From NCBI GenBank assembly GCA_001771285.1, contig METI01000160.1, positions 1 through 34,800 of the forward strand: a stretch of DNA of 34,800 nt, given 5' to 3'. A program made the position numbers and the translations under genes. Shown in pieces: positions 23,744 through 32,433 of the stretch; positions within the stretch are counted from its first letter, which is position 1; every line of letters starts with the position of its first letter. The notes below the pieces were generated by a model. The model made no database searches and was not told where the DNA came from. It worked only from the letters and a program-made list of their open reading frames with translations. Source of the DNA: a candidate division NC10 bacterium RIFCSPLOWO2_12_FULL_66_18 (GTDB taxonomy: Bacteria > Methylomirabilota > Methylomirabilia > Methylomirabilales > 2-02-FULL-66-22).

Positions 23744-24997
23744 ATGCCGGCGGCCCGGCTCTGCTATGTCTCCCCGGTGGGATTTGTCGGGGGGGCTGAG
23801 CTCAGCCTGCTGGACTTGCTGACTCATCTGGATCGGGACCGGTTCCATCCGGAGGTGGTATGTCTCGGCGAGGGGCCGCTGGTGGATCACCTCACGGCGC
23901 TGGGCGTCCCATCCCGAGTCTGGCCCATGGGGCAGGCGGTCGCCCGCTTGAGTCTGCGGGGGAAGCGCAGCGGCCTCGGTCGGCTTCTGCCTGCGATCCC
24001 CGGCACCCTGGGGCAGGTGGCCCGTCTGGCGGCGTACCTCCGGAAGGCCGGTGTGCGCCTCGCCCACACCAACGGGATGAAGGCGCATGTGATCGGCGGA
24101 CTGGCAGCCCGGCTGGCACGGGTCCCCGTGGTCTGGCACGTGCGGGATTTTCTGGGCCAGGGGCGTCTGGAGGACCTGGTGTTCTGGCTGGGTGCGCGCG
24201 TTCCCGTCCGGATCATCACCAACTCGCAGGCGGTGGCGCGCACGTGGTGGGAGCGGGGCGTCTCGCCGAGCCGGGTCGTGGCGGTGCACAACGGCGTGGA
24301 TGTGGAACGCTATGAGGGCAGAGATGGGGACGCCTTTCGGGTCAGCCTGGGGATTCCCGCCGGGGTTCCGCTGGTGGGGCTGATCGGGATGCTGGCCCCC
24401 TGGAAGGGGCAGATGGAATTCGTCGAGGCCGCCCGGCTGGTCTTCCGCTCCGCTCCCCAGACGCGCTTTGTGATCGTCGGCGAGGAGCCCTATCTCACCG
24501 ACGGCCACGGCGGGTTTGCCGAGAGCCTCCAGCGTCGTGTGATGGAGCTGGGGCTGGGACACGCCGTGTTCTTGCCGGGCTACCGCCGCGACGTCCCCGA
24601 GGTCCTGGCCGCCCTGGATGTCGTCGTTCACGCCTCCACGGCCCCGGAACCCTTCGGTCGTGTCCTCGTGGAGGCGATGGCGGCCCGCCGGCCTCTCATC
24701 GCCGCGGACTGTGGCGCGGTCCGGGAGGTGGTAGGAGACGGCGATGCGGCCGTCCTTGTCCCCCCTGGTGCCATCGCGTCCCTGGCGGAGGCCATGCTCG
24801 CCCTGCTCAAGGATCCCGAGCGGCGGGCGGCGCTGGCCGAGGCGGGGTGGGCCAGGGTGCGGCAGCAGTTCACGCTGGAGGCGCATGTCCGGCAGATCGA
24901 GCAGGTGTACGAGGAGATCCTGGGAGTGAGCCGAGAGCCGGGTACCCACGCAACAGCGTGGGTGGCCGAGAGCCGAGAGCCGAAGGGAGAGGCCTGA
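23744..24997 (+). CDS. GT4 family glycosyltransferase
   Basis: A 417-residue GT-B enzyme. The ATG at 23744 follows the previous TGA by one base and has CGAGGAGG at 23731-23738, a strong ribosome binding site. LCYVSPVGFVGGAELSLLDL is the N-terminal loop. LIGMLAPWKGQMEFVEAARL opens the donor domain, and E302/E310 in APEPFGRVLVEAMAARRP form the E-x7-E motif. The last 24 residues (from GVSREPG onward) are encoded by GCCGAGA heptamer repeats and a hairpin at 24930-24985, and look like a late, non-domain extension. The next GT4 begins three bases after the stop. Confidence 0.9.
   Translation: MPAARLCYVSPVGFVGGAELSLLDLLTHLDRDRFHPEVVCLGEGPLVDHLTALGVPSRVWPMGQAVARLSLRGKRSGLGRLLPAIPGTLGQVARLAAYLRKAGVRLAHTNGMKAHVIGGLAARLARVPVVWHVRDFLGQGRLEDLVFWLGARVPVRIITNSQAVARTWWERGVSPSRVVAVHNGVDVERYEGRDGDAFRVSLGIPAGVPLVGLIGMLAPWKGQMEFVEAARLVFRSAPQTRFVIVGEEPYLTDGHGGFAESLQRRVMELGLGHAVFLPGYRRDVPEVLAALDVVVHASTAPEPFGRVLVEAMAARRPLIAADCGAVREVVGDGDAAVLVPPGAIASLAEAMLALLKDPERRAALAEAGWARVRQQFTLEAHVRQIEQVYEEILGVSREPGTHATAWVAESREPKGEA
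24930..24985 (+). repeat. Heptamer repeats flanking a perfect hairpin
   Basis: Two GCCGAGA-type heptamers lie at 24930-24943 and three at 24965-24985, all in the same orientation. Between them, ACCCACGC (24944-24951) and GCGTGGGT (24956-24963) form an 8-bp perfect stem with an AACA loop. The whole lies in frame in the 3' end of the GT4 gene at 23744. No T-run follows, so it is not a classical terminator. Confidence 0.8.
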
Positions 24998-24999
24998 GG

Positions 25000-26151
25000 G
25001 TGCGGATTCTCCACCTGGGGAAGTACTATCCCCCGTACAAGGGCGGGATGGAGACGGTCCTGCGCGACCTGTGCGAGGCGCACGCCGCCCGGGCTGAGGT
25101 TATTGCACTCGTGGCCAATGAATCCCGGAGCACCCTGGAGGAGCAGCGGGGGGGCGTGCGTTTGATCCGGGTCGGTCGCATCGGAACGCCCCTCTCCGTC
25201 CCCCTCGTGCCGTCCTTGCGGCACTATATCCGGCGCTGCGCGGCTGACGTCATCATCCACCACGAGCCGAATCCGGTGGCACTCCTGTCCTACCTGACGA
25301 GCGGGTCCCGGGCCGCCTTCGTCGTCTGGTTCCACAGCGACATCGTCCGACAGCGTGTCTTCTACGACCTCTACCGTCCGTTCCTCCGCCGGGCCCTCAT
25401 GCGCGCCGCGGTCATCGTGGTCGCCTCGCCCAACCACGTGGTGTACACGCCCGTCTTGCAGGAGTACGCGGATAAGTGCTGCGTCGTGCCCTACGGGGTT
25501 CGGCCAGAGCAGTTCGCCCTCACCCCGGACGTCGAGGCCCGGGCCGCCACCATCCGTCGAGCCTCGTCGCTGCCCATCGTGCTCTTTGTGGGCCGATTCA
25601 GCTACTACAAGGGCCTGGAACACCTGGTGGATGCCATGCGGCGCGTGCGCGCCCGGCTGATCCTCGTGGGATCCGGGCCCCAGGAGGCGGTGATCCGCCG
25701 CCAGGCGGAGAGGGTGCCGACCCCCGGATGCATCGAGTTCACCGGCGAACTCCCCGACGCAGAGATGGTGGCCCATCTGCATGCGTGCGAGGTCTTCGTC
25801 CTTCCATCGGTGGAGCGGAGCGAGGCCTTTGGCGTCGTGCAACTGGAGGCCATGGCCTGCGGGAAGCCGGTGGTCAGCACCGAGATCCCCTCGGGGGTCC
25901 CCTGGGTCAACCAGCACGGACGGACCGGCCTCATCGTCCCGCCGGGCGACTCCGAGTCGCTGACAGGGGCGATCAATGCACTGCTGGAGGACCCCGAGCG
26001 GCGAAAGCACTTCGGTGAGGCCGGCCGGGCTCGGGTCGAGGCAACCTTCACGGTGACCCGGATGGGACAGGCGTTCTGGGACATCCTGCTCGAGGCGCGG
26101 CGGGGCCGGGTCTGTGCCGCGTACCGGTATCGGCCCGGCAAAGACGCATGA
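25000..26151 (+). CDS. GT4 family glycosyltransferase
   Basis: A 383-residue GT-B enzyme from the GTG at 25000, three bases after the previous stop. The frame is open to 24847, but MRILHLGKYYPPYKGGMETV is the canonical N-terminus. LFVGRFSYYKGLEHLVDAM begins the donor domain, and E275/E283 in ERSEAFGVVQLEAMACG form the E-x7-E motif, followed by GKPVVSTEIPSGVPWVNQHG. The SGVPWVN loop recalls GT4 enzymes that transfer mannose or rhamnose, but that is only a hint. It is the last gene before the first strong promoter, so it probably ends a transcription unit. I see no clear terminator hairpin with a T-run after it. Confidence 0.9.
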   Translation: MRILHLGKYYPPYKGGMETVLRDLCEAHAARAEVIALVANESRSTLEEQRGGVRLIRVGRIGTPLSVPLVPSLRHYIRRCAADVIIHHEPNPVALLSYLTSGSRAAFVVWFHSDIVRQRVFYDLYRPFLRRALMRAAVIVVASPNHVVYTPVLQEYADKCCVVPYGVRPEQFALTPDVEARAATIRRASSLPIVLFVGRFSYYKGLEHLVDAMRRVRARLILVGSGPQEAVIRRQAERVPTPGCIEFTGELPDAEMVAHLHACEVFVLPSVERSEAFGVVQLEAMACGKPVVSTEIPSGVPWVNQHGRTGLIVPPGDSESLTGAINALLEDPERRKHFGEAGRARVEATFTVTRMGQAFWDILLEARRGRVCAAYRYRPGKDA

Positions 26152-26201
26152 CCGAGTAGGTGGCACGCTGGGGCGCCTTGAAATTTCAGGAGGCTTTGGG
26201 C

Positions 26202-26230
26202 TTGACACGGAACGTGGATCAATATATATA
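26202..26230 (+). promoter_or_regulatory. Sigma70-like promoter for the export block
   Basis: A consensus -35 TTGACA at 26202-26207, a 17-base spacer, and a -10 TATATA at 26225-26230 inside an AT run (26221-26232) that stands out in this GC-rich DNA. It lies in the 125-base gap between the last upstream GT4 and the exporter gene, about 40 bases before the exporter's ribosome binding site. Confidence 0.75.
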
Positions 26231-26276
26231 AACGCGTCTCTGTGTTTGTGCTGCGGCGCGGGGAGGGAACCGTTCG

Positions 26277-28874
26277 ATGACCACATGCCATGGACAGGGA
26301 AAGCGGCTGCGAGGCGCAAGGAAGAAGGGGAAGAGCACCGGACTCGTGGTCCGTCTTCGGGGGGCCATGCGGAGCTGGCTCGTGCTTGTATTGACGGCAT
26401 TGATCGCCAACCCGTTGCCCGTGATGGGGCAGGTGCCCCCGGGGAGCACGCTTCCGTCCCTCGAGGGTGACACCCAGGTCGAGCGTCGCGCCCCGACACC
26501 ACGGACGGTGCGAGAACTGACCGCCTTTCCTACCATCACCATCGTCGAGCCGCGCAACGGGTCGATCGTGACGCGGGAGGATCAGGGAATCGCCATTAGC
26601 TATCGGGACGCCCGGGACGAGCTCGATCTGAGTACCTTCCGGGTCTTCGTGAACGGGGTGGACCGGACGCGGCAATTCCAGGTGACCCCGAGCGGTGCGA
26701 CGTGGCGCCCCCAGCCCCGACGGTCTGCCGACCCCAGCCGGGATCAGGCGCTGGAGCGACAGAGCGCGGAGATCGAGGCACGGGGAGTTGGTCTGCCGGA
26801 GTTCCAACAGGTCCTGACTGAAGGGCAGAATACCGTCGTCGCCAGCATCAAGAATCTCTCGGGGAACCTGGCCACCGCCTCGGCGTCTTTCGTGCTCGAT
26901 ACCTCGACGATCCTGGCCACGCGGCCCATCCCCCGGTCTCCTTTGGAGCAGGCGTTCCTTCAGCCGCCGTCCTTTCCTCTTAGCGAAACTGCGCGACGGG
27001 GGGCCCCGACGGGTCCGGCGATCTCCCGGGATCTCACGCAGTTCGGGTACGAGGCGTTCCGGACCCTCCTGCCCACGCTGACGCCGGCGATCAACTTGCC
27101 GGTGAGTCCGGACTACACGCTGGGGCCGGGGGATACCATGATCCTCTATATTTGGAATATCCCGGGCACGGCCCTGTACGAATCTGCGACCCTGGCGGTG
27201 GACCGGACCGGCTCCGCCTTCGTCCCACGGGTGGGATCGGTGCCGCTCCAGGGACTTACCGTGGCCCAGGCCCAGGAGGTCCTCCGGACCAAGCTGGCCC
27301 GCTACTATTCTGGCTTCGAGCTTCGCCTGGCCCTGGGCGAACTGCGGGCCATCTCGGTGTACGTGATCGGAGAACTGGCGCGACCGGGAACCTATACCAT
27401 TAGTCCGTTCTCCACGGTTCTGGACGCCCTGTTTGCGGCCGGGGGGCCGACCAAGATGGGATCGCTGCGGGCGGTCCGGGTGATGCGCGACGGGCAGACC
27501 CTGGTGGAGGTGGACCTGTACGAATTCCTGCTGCGGGGCGAGCGCGGCATCGGTCCGCCGCTGCGGGCGGGTGACACGATCTTCATCCCGCCCATCGGTC
27601 CGGTGGCGGCCATCACGGGCGAGGTGAAGCGGCCAGCCATCTACGAGATCCGGCCGGGTACCTCCGTCGGGGCCCTGATCGCCATGACGGGCGGCCCCCT
27701 GCCGAGTGCCCAGCTCGACCGGGTACAGGTGGAGCGACTTCAGGGGGGGGGAGGGAAAGTGATCCTGGATCTGCCCTTTGGGGCGGGTCGAGGCGGCGGC
27801 GAATCCGAGAGCCTCAGGGACGGGGACCTCGTCACGATCTTTCCCGGGCAGGACCGCCTGAACAGCGCCGTAATCCTGGAGGGGTTCGTCCGGGCGCCGG
27901 GCCTGCACGAATGGAAGCCGGGCATGCGACTGAGCGATCTCCTCAAGCCGGAGACGCTCTTGCCTGAGGCATACCGGGATCGTGTCGAGGTCGTCCGGGT
28001 CCGCCCGGACTTCTCTCGGGAGGTCTTGACCGTGGACCTCCGAGAGCTCTGGGCTTCGAACCAGACCCCGAACCCGGCCAGGGACATTATGCTTCAGCCG
28101 ATGGACAGGATTAGTGTGCAGTCCGAGGTGATGGGACCAGCCGCCGTGACCCTGATCGGTGAGGTCAAGCGCCCTGGGACGTATGCGATCACCAAAGGGG
28201 AGCGACTGAGCTCGGTGATCCGCCGCGCCGGCGGCTTCACGGACAAGGCCTATCCAAAGGCTGCGGTCTTCACCCGGGAATCCGTCCGGAAGAGAGAGAA
28301 AGCCCAGCTTGAGGATTTCGTCCGGATTCAAGAGGAACGGATCTTTTCCGAAACCGCCGCAGTGGCCGCGGCGGGCGAGTCGGCCGGTCCTCTCCGGGAA
28401 TCCCTGATCCAGCGACGTGCGCTCTTGCGGATGATGGCGGAGCGCGTGACAGTGGGCCGGCTTGTCCTACGGCTGGGGGCCCTTGAGGAGGTCGAGGGAA
28501 CGGATTCGGACATTCCGCTGGAGGATGGCGATTCGCTGATCACGCCGATGCGGCCGTCGGCCGTCCTCGTCCTGGGCAGCGTCCGCAACCCCACGGCCAT
28601 CCTGTACCAGCCGGGCGTGCCAGCCGAGTACTATATCGAGAAGGCCGGCGGTCTGAACAAGGATGCGGACAAGGACGAGGTCCATATCGTCAAGGCGGAC
28701 GGGACGGCGGTTCGCGGCTACACGAAGGTTCGCGATGTGGAGCCGGGCGATGCAATCCTGGCTCCGTCCTCGGTGGAACCCAAGTACCGGCCGCTTCCTG
28801 TGTGGCGGGACGTGGCGACTATTGTTGGGCAGTTCGCGCTCACCATCGCCAGCTTGGCGACGCTCTTTAGATAG
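26277..28874 (+). CDS. Large SLBB-domain polysaccharide export protein (Wza-like)
   Basis: An 865-residue envelope protein, over twice the length of Wza (about 380). A long basic N-region (1-30) precedes a signal-peptide core MRSWLVLVLTALIANPLP at 31-48 with no lipobox Cys. The ATG at 26367 would give a compact signal peptide, but the ATG at 26277 has a better GGGGAGGG site. Residues 83-135 (ITIVEPRNGSIVTREDQGIA, then VFVNGVDRT) resemble a bacterial Ig-like domain. The Poly_export domain lies at about 275-355 (DYTLGPGDTMILYIW). Five SLBB-like repeats follow near 358, 442, 529, 621 and 760. A C-terminal hydrophobic helix ends in LTIASLATLF. Its role would be the outer-membrane/periplasmic export channel, paired with the Wzz-like protein downstream. 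Confidence 0.88.
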   Translation: MTTCHGQGKRLRGARKKGKSTGLVVRLRGAMRSWLVLVLTALIANPLPVMGQVPPGSTLPSLEGDTQVERRAPTPRTVRELTAFPTITIVEPRNGSIVTREDQGIAISYRDARDELDLSTFRVFVNGVDRTRQFQVTPSGATWRPQPRRSADPSRDQALERQSAEIEARGVGLPEFQQVLTEGQNTVVASIKNLSGNLATASASFVLDTSTILATRPIPRSPLEQAFLQPPSFPLSETARRGAPTGPAISRDLTQFGYEAFRTLLPTLTPAINLPVSPDYTLGPGDTMILYIWNIPGTALYESATLAVDRTGSAFVPRVGSVPLQGLTVAQAQEVLRTKLARYYSGFELRLALGELRAISVYVIGELARPGTYTISPFSTVLDALFAAGGPTKMGSLRAVRVMRDGQTLVEVDLYEFLLRGERGIGPPLRAGDTIFIPPIGPVAAITGEVKRPAIYEIRPGTSVGALIAMTGGPLPSAQLDRVQVERLQGGGGKVILDLPFGAGRGGGESESLRDGDLVTIFPGQDRLNSAVILEGFVRAPGLHEWKPGMRLSDLLKPETLLPEAYRDRVEVVRVRPDFSREVLTVDLRELWASNQTPNPARDIMLQPMDRISVQSEVMGPAAVTLIGEVKRPGTYAITKGERLSSVIRRAGGFTDKAYPKAAVFTRESVRKREKAQLEDFVRIQEERIFSETAAVAAAGESAGPLRESLIQRRALLRMMAERVTVGRLVLRLGALEEVEGTDSDIPLEDGDSLITPMRPSAVLVLGSVRNPTAILYQPGVPAEYYIEKAGGLNKDADKDEVHIVKADGTAVRGYTKVRDVEPGDAILAPSSVEPKYRPLPVWRDVATIVGQFALTIASLATLFR

Positions 28875-28907
28875 TGGACCCGCGGTCACCGGGAGGGTAT
28901 TCACGCC

Positions 28908-30098
28908 GTGGATTTCCTGCGAATTTGGGCCGTCATCCGTCGCAACCTCTGGTGGATCCTGGGCCTGACCCTGGTAGTCATGGTGGGGACCTATCTCTAC
29001 GCCCGCCGCCTCCCCAAGATCTACGCGGCCACCACCCGGATGATGGTGCCGCAGCGAGGCGGGTCTTCGACTGGGGCGTTCCTGCCCACCGGTGGGCGGG
29101 GGGACAGCCTGATGGGTCTGGCGGCCGCTTCGATCGGCATTCAGACGGCCGGGACGCAGGACCTCTTCTTGGCCTACCTCGAATCGCGCACGATGGCCGA
29201 GGCCTTGGCGGATCATTTCAACCTGCAGGAGCGGTTCCGCATCAAGGAGCGCCAGGACGCGGTCAATGCGGCGATGGGCCTCGGAGAATTCATCCCCAAA
29301 AAGACGGGGACCATTGACATCCGGGTCGAGTCCCCCGATCCCAGCTTCGCCGCAGACGTGGCGAACTTCTACGCTGACAACCTTGATCGGATGAACCGCA
29401 CCTTCAACATCACGGACGCCGGGCGCCAGCGTCGCTTCATTGAGGCCCGGCTTGTGGAGACGCAACGGGCGCTCCACGAGGCCGAGGAGTGGGTGCGGCA
29501 GTTCGACGAGCGCAACAAGTCTTTGATTGGCTCTGCTGCAGAAGGCGCGGCCCAAGACCCGTCCCTCCAGTCCATGATTACCTTCCAAAGTAAGATCGCC
29601 GAGGAGGAAGCTCGTCTGGCCTCGCTCCGAGTTTACGAGACCGATGAGAACCCTGAGGTGATCCTCCAACGCTTCCGGGTGGAGAAACTTCGGAAACAGC
29701 TAGACGAGATCAAGTACGGGAACTCGCCGCCCATTGCCTCTCAGCGGGGTGGAAATTCCAAGTCAGATCGTTCCTTCAAGGTTCCGGTTGCCGATCTCCC
29801 GGTTGTGGTGCGTGAAGGGATTCGTCTGCGGCGCGATCTGAAGCTCCAGGAGGCTATGTTCCAGGTTCTGTCCTCGCAGTTGGAGCAGGCCAAGATCGCT
29901 GAGGCGCGGGACTTGCCCACACTGCAGATCCTCGACCGGGCAATCCCGCCTCTTCGACCGGTCAAACCACTGGTGCGAAAGATTATCCAGTACGCCGGCC
30001 TGCTGACCTTCGTCGGGGCCTGCCTGGCCGCCTACGGGTGGGATGCCATTCAGCGCGCCAAGGCCCAGGTCGCCGCCCAGGTGGCCACCCCCGCCTGA
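28908..30098 (+). CDS. Wzz-like chain-length determinant (PCP family, no kinase)
   Basis: A 396-residue inner-membrane protein. TM1 is at about 13-32 (LWWILGLTLVVMVGTYLYA) and TM2 at about 361-379. Between them is a periplasmic domain with a long coiled-coil region (about 175-340), followed by AIPPLRPVKP just before TM2, the proline-rich motif of the Wzz family. There is no C-terminal tyrosine kinase domain and no Tyr-rich tail, so it is a Wzz or kinase-less PCP-2a type. The GTG start at 28908 has GGGAGGG upstream. It follows the exporter by 33 bases and would set chain length and link synthesis to export. Confidence 0.87.
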   Translation: MDFLRIWAVIRRNLWWILGLTLVVMVGTYLYARRLPKIYAATTRMMVPQRGGSSTGAFLPTGGRGDSLMGLAAASIGIQTAGTQDLFLAYLESRTMAEALADHFNLQERFRIKERQDAVNAAMGLGEFIPKKTGTIDIRVESPDPSFAADVANFYADNLDRMNRTFNITDAGRQRRFIEARLVETQRALHEAEEWVRQFDERNKSLIGSAAEGAAQDPSLQSMITFQSKIAEEEARLASLRVYETDENPEVILQRFRVEKLRKQLDEIKYGNSPPIASQRGGNSKSDRSFKVPVADLPVVVREGIRLRRDLKLQEAMFQVLSSQLEQAKIAEARDLPTLQILDRAIPPLRPVKPLVRKIIQYAGLLTFVGACLAAYGWDAIQRAKAQVAAQVATPA

Positions 30099-30144
30099 GC
30101 GGGGAGCCGGGCCTGGTCCAACCACGCGGGAAGAGGAGCCCGGG

Positions 30145-30939
30145 ATGTCCGGTCCCAAGGTTGTCATCCTCTGTGGAGGGTTGGGGAGCCGTCTCCGCGA
30201 AGAGACGGAGTTCAAACCCAAGCCACTGGTGGAGATCGGCGGTCGGCCCATCCTCTGGCACATCATGAAGGAATATGCTCACTTCGGATTCCGAGAGTTC
30301 GTCCTCTGCCTCGGGTATCGGGGCCACATGATCAAAGAGTATTTCCTCGGCTATGAGTATATGCACAACGACTTCCTCTTGGACCTGGGAACTAACGAAC
30401 GGCGTGCGCTGCGGCCGAACCATGGGGGCGAGGACTGGCGAATTATCTTCGCCGACACGGGCCTGGAGACCAACACCGGAGGCCGGATCAAGCGCATTCA
30501 GCAATACATCGACACGGACTACTTCTTTGCCACCTACGGGGATGGGGTTTCGGACGTGGATATCCGGGCCCTGGAAGCGTTCTTCTTGACCAAGGGGAAG
30601 GTCGCGGTGATCACGGGGTTGCATCCCTGGTCCAAGTACGGGCGTGTGGATGTGGGGGCGGATGAGATCGTCAGGGGGTTCGCCGAGAAACCCCAGTTGA
30701 AGGACGTGATCAACGGAGGGTTCTTCGTTTTCAGCCGGCGGATCTTCGACTACCTGGAGGGCAACTCCGTCCTGGAGCGGGAACCCTTTGAGCGCCTCGC
30801 CAAGGACCAGGAGATGGTCCTGTTCAAGCATGATGGCTTCTGGCACGCCATGGACACGTACAAGGATTACCTGGAGCTGAACCGGATGTGGAGTTCCGGC
30901 GCAGCCCCCTGGCGCGTCTGGGATCGGGAAGGCGCCTGA
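30145..30939 (+). CDS. rfbF: Glucose-1-phosphate cytidylyltransferase
   Basis: A 264-residue nucleotidyltransferase, close to the usual 257 of RfbF. The pyrophosphorylase signature is VVILCGGLGSRLREET at 6-21, followed by FKPKPLVEIGGRPILWHIM. GYRGHMIKEYF, FATYGDGVSDVDI and the ending FWHAMDTYKDYLELNRMW are typical of this enzyme, which makes CDP-glucose from glucose 1-phosphate and CTP. The ATG at 30145 has GAGGAG upstream; the frame open from 30043 is not preferred because it overlaps the Wzz-like gene. The CDP-glucose 4,6-dehydratase gene starts three bases after the stop, which supports a CDP-hexose pathway. Confidence 0.93.
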   Translation: MSGPKVVILCGGLGSRLREETEFKPKPLVEIGGRPILWHIMKEYAHFGFREFVLCLGYRGHMIKEYFLGYEYMHNDFLLDLGTNERRALRPNHGGEDWRIIFADTGLETNTGGRIKRIQQYIDTDYFFATYGDGVSDVDIRALEAFFLTKGKVAVITGLHPWSKYGRVDVGADEIVRGFAEKPQLKDVINGGFFVFSRRIFDYLEGNSVLEREPFERLAKDQEMVLFKHDGFWHAMDTYKDYLELNRMWSSGAAPWRVWDREGA

Positions 30940-30942
30940 GGG

Positions 30943-31923
30943 ATGGCCGACGCGGCGTTCTGGCGGGGGAAGCGGGTCCTGGTGACCGGCGCCTCGGGGT
31001 TGCTGGGATCCTGGATGGTCTCCCGGTTGCTGGAGTTCGGGGCAGAGGTGGTCGTCCTGCTGCGGGACCTCGTGCCCACTTCCTGGCTCATCCTCTCGGG
31101 CAACATCCACAGGGTCACGGTCGTCCGGGGCGTGCTGGAGGATTACTTCCTGCTCGCCCGAATCCTCAACGAATATGAGATCGACAGCATCTTCCACCTC
31201 GCGGCCCAGGCGATCGTTCGGGTCGCCAACCGTTCCCCGCTCTCCACGTTTGAGTCGAACATCAAGGGCACGTGGTGCTTGTTGGAGGCGGTCCGGGTCG
31301 AGCGGGGCGCGGCCCGGGTCGTGGTGGCCTCCAGTGACAAGGCCTACGGGTCGCAAACGGTTCTCCCGTACACGGAGGAGGCCCCCCTCCTGGGCGGGCA
31401 TCCCTACGATACCTCGAAGGCGTGCGCGGACCTGTTGGCCCAATCCTATGCCAGAACCTACGGTCTTCCGATCGCCATTACTCGGTGCGGGAACCTGTTC
31501 GGCGGGGGTGATTTTAACTTCGATCGGCTGATTCCAGGAACGATTCGCTCTTTGCTCCAGAACGAGGCGCCCGTCATCCGGAGCGATGGGACCTATGTTC
31601 GGGATTACTTCTACGTCAAGGACGCCGTGGACGGGTATCTGCTTCTGGCAGAGCATCTCGAGGACATCACCTTCCACGGTTCGGCATTCAATTTCAGCGC
31701 CGAACAGCCGCTGACTGTCCAGGCGGTCGTGGAACTTCTCGCGGACCTCCTTCAGCTCCGTCACGAGCCGATCGTGGTGAATCAGGCCCAGGGCGAGATC
31801 CATACCCAACATCTCTCGAGCCGCAAGGCCAGGGAGCGCCTCCAGTGGTTTCCCAAATATCCCCTCCGAGAAGCGCTGCGCGAAACCATCGAGTGGTACA
31901 AAATCTACCTGCCCAGACCGTGA
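30943..31923 (+). CDS. rfbG: CDP-glucose 4,6-dehydratase-like SDR
   Basis: A 326-residue extended SDR, a little shorter than classical RfbG (about 357). It has FWRGKRVLVTGASGLLGSWM at 6-25 with the TGxxGxxG NAD site, HLAAQAIVRVANRSPLSTF, the dehydratase triad region VVASSDKAYGS at 127-137 (S131, D132, K133), and Y155/K159 in PYDTSKACADLL. RCGNLFGGGDFNFDRLIPG is shared with RfbG relatives. It would convert CDP-glucose to CDP-4-keto-6-deoxyglucose, given the cytidylyltransferase directly upstream. A closely related SDR using another nucleotide cannot be fully excluded. Confidence 0.85.
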   Translation: MADAAFWRGKRVLVTGASGLLGSWMVSRLLEFGAEVVVLLRDLVPTSWLILSGNIHRVTVVRGVLEDYFLLARILNEYEIDSIFHLAAQAIVRVANRSPLSTFESNIKGTWCLLEAVRVERGAARVVVASSDKAYGSQTVLPYTEEAPLLGGHPYDTSKACADLLAQSYARTYGLPIAITRCGNLFGGGDFNFDRLIPGTIRSLLQNEAPVIRSDGTYVRDYFYVKDAVDGYLLLAEHLEDITFHGSAFNFSAEQPLTVQAVVELLADLLQLRHEPIVVNQAQGEIHTQHLSSRKARERLQWFPKYPLREALRETIEWYKIYLPRP

Positions 31924-31976
31924 ACGGCACCGCACCCCCACCCTGCGTCCCCCCTTCAGTGAGATGGAGGCCCTCC

Positions 31977-32426
31977 ATGATTGAAGGCGTCCTGGTCACG
32001 CCCCTCCGCCAAATCCCCGACGAGCGGGGGAAGATCATGCACATGTTGCGGGCGGATGACCCGCACTTTGAGCGGTTCGGCGAGATCTACTTCTCCGTGG
32101 TGTACCCGGGGGTGGTCAAAGGCTGGCACCGCCACACCCGGATGGTGTTGAATTACGCTGCCCTGACGGGAATGATCAAGCTCGTGCTGTATGACGACCG
32201 GGAGGGATCCCATTCGAAGGGGGAGGTGCAGGAACTGTTCATCGGGGAAGAGAACTACTGCCTGGTCCGCATCCCCACCCTGGTCTGGAATGGGTTCAAG
32301 GGGATCGGGACGAAGCCCGCCATCGTGGCCAACTGTGCCACTCTCCCTCATGATGCTTCGGAGATCCAGCGCCTCGATCCGCGGAGCGACGTCGTCCCCT
32401 ATGACTGGGGACTCAGGCACGGGTAA
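31977..32426 (+). CDS. RmlC-like cupin, deoxysugar epimerase family
   Basis: A 149-residue cupin from the ATG at 31977, which has GATGGAGG six bases upstream; the frame open from 31845 overlaps the dehydratase gene. TPLRQIPDERGKIMHML at 8-24, YPGVVKGWHRHTRM at 43-56 with H51 and H53 in the catalytic-His region, GMIKLVLYDDR, and IPTLVWNGFKGIG are typical of short proteins in the dTDP-4-dehydrorhamnose 3,5-epimerase family. Next to CDP-glucose enzymes it more likely epimerises a CDP-4-keto-hexose at C3 and/or C5, as AscE does in the ascarylose pathway. That substrate is inference. Confidence 0.82.
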   Translation: MIEGVLVTPLRQIPDERGKIMHMLRADDPHFERFGEIYFSVVYPGVVKGWHRHTRMVLNYAALTGMIKLVLYDDREGSHSKGEVQELFIGEENYCLVRIPTLVWNGFKGIGTKPAIVANCATLPHDASEIQRLDPRSDVVPYDWGLRHG

Positions 32427-32433
32427 AGCGCCA

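Noticed and set aside
25605-28331. Long open frame on the minus strand (908 codons) antisense to the exporter gene
   Set aside because: It is a mirror of the GC-rich coding strand, with low-complexity Arg/Gly/His/Pro-rich sequence and no recognisable domain, and it crosses two good + strand genes and the promoter.
30043-30144. Upstream extension of the cytidylyltransferase frame
   Set aside because: It overlaps the Wzz-like gene in another frame, is Pro/Arg-rich, and the ATG at 30145 has a proper ribosome binding site right before the conserved first strand.
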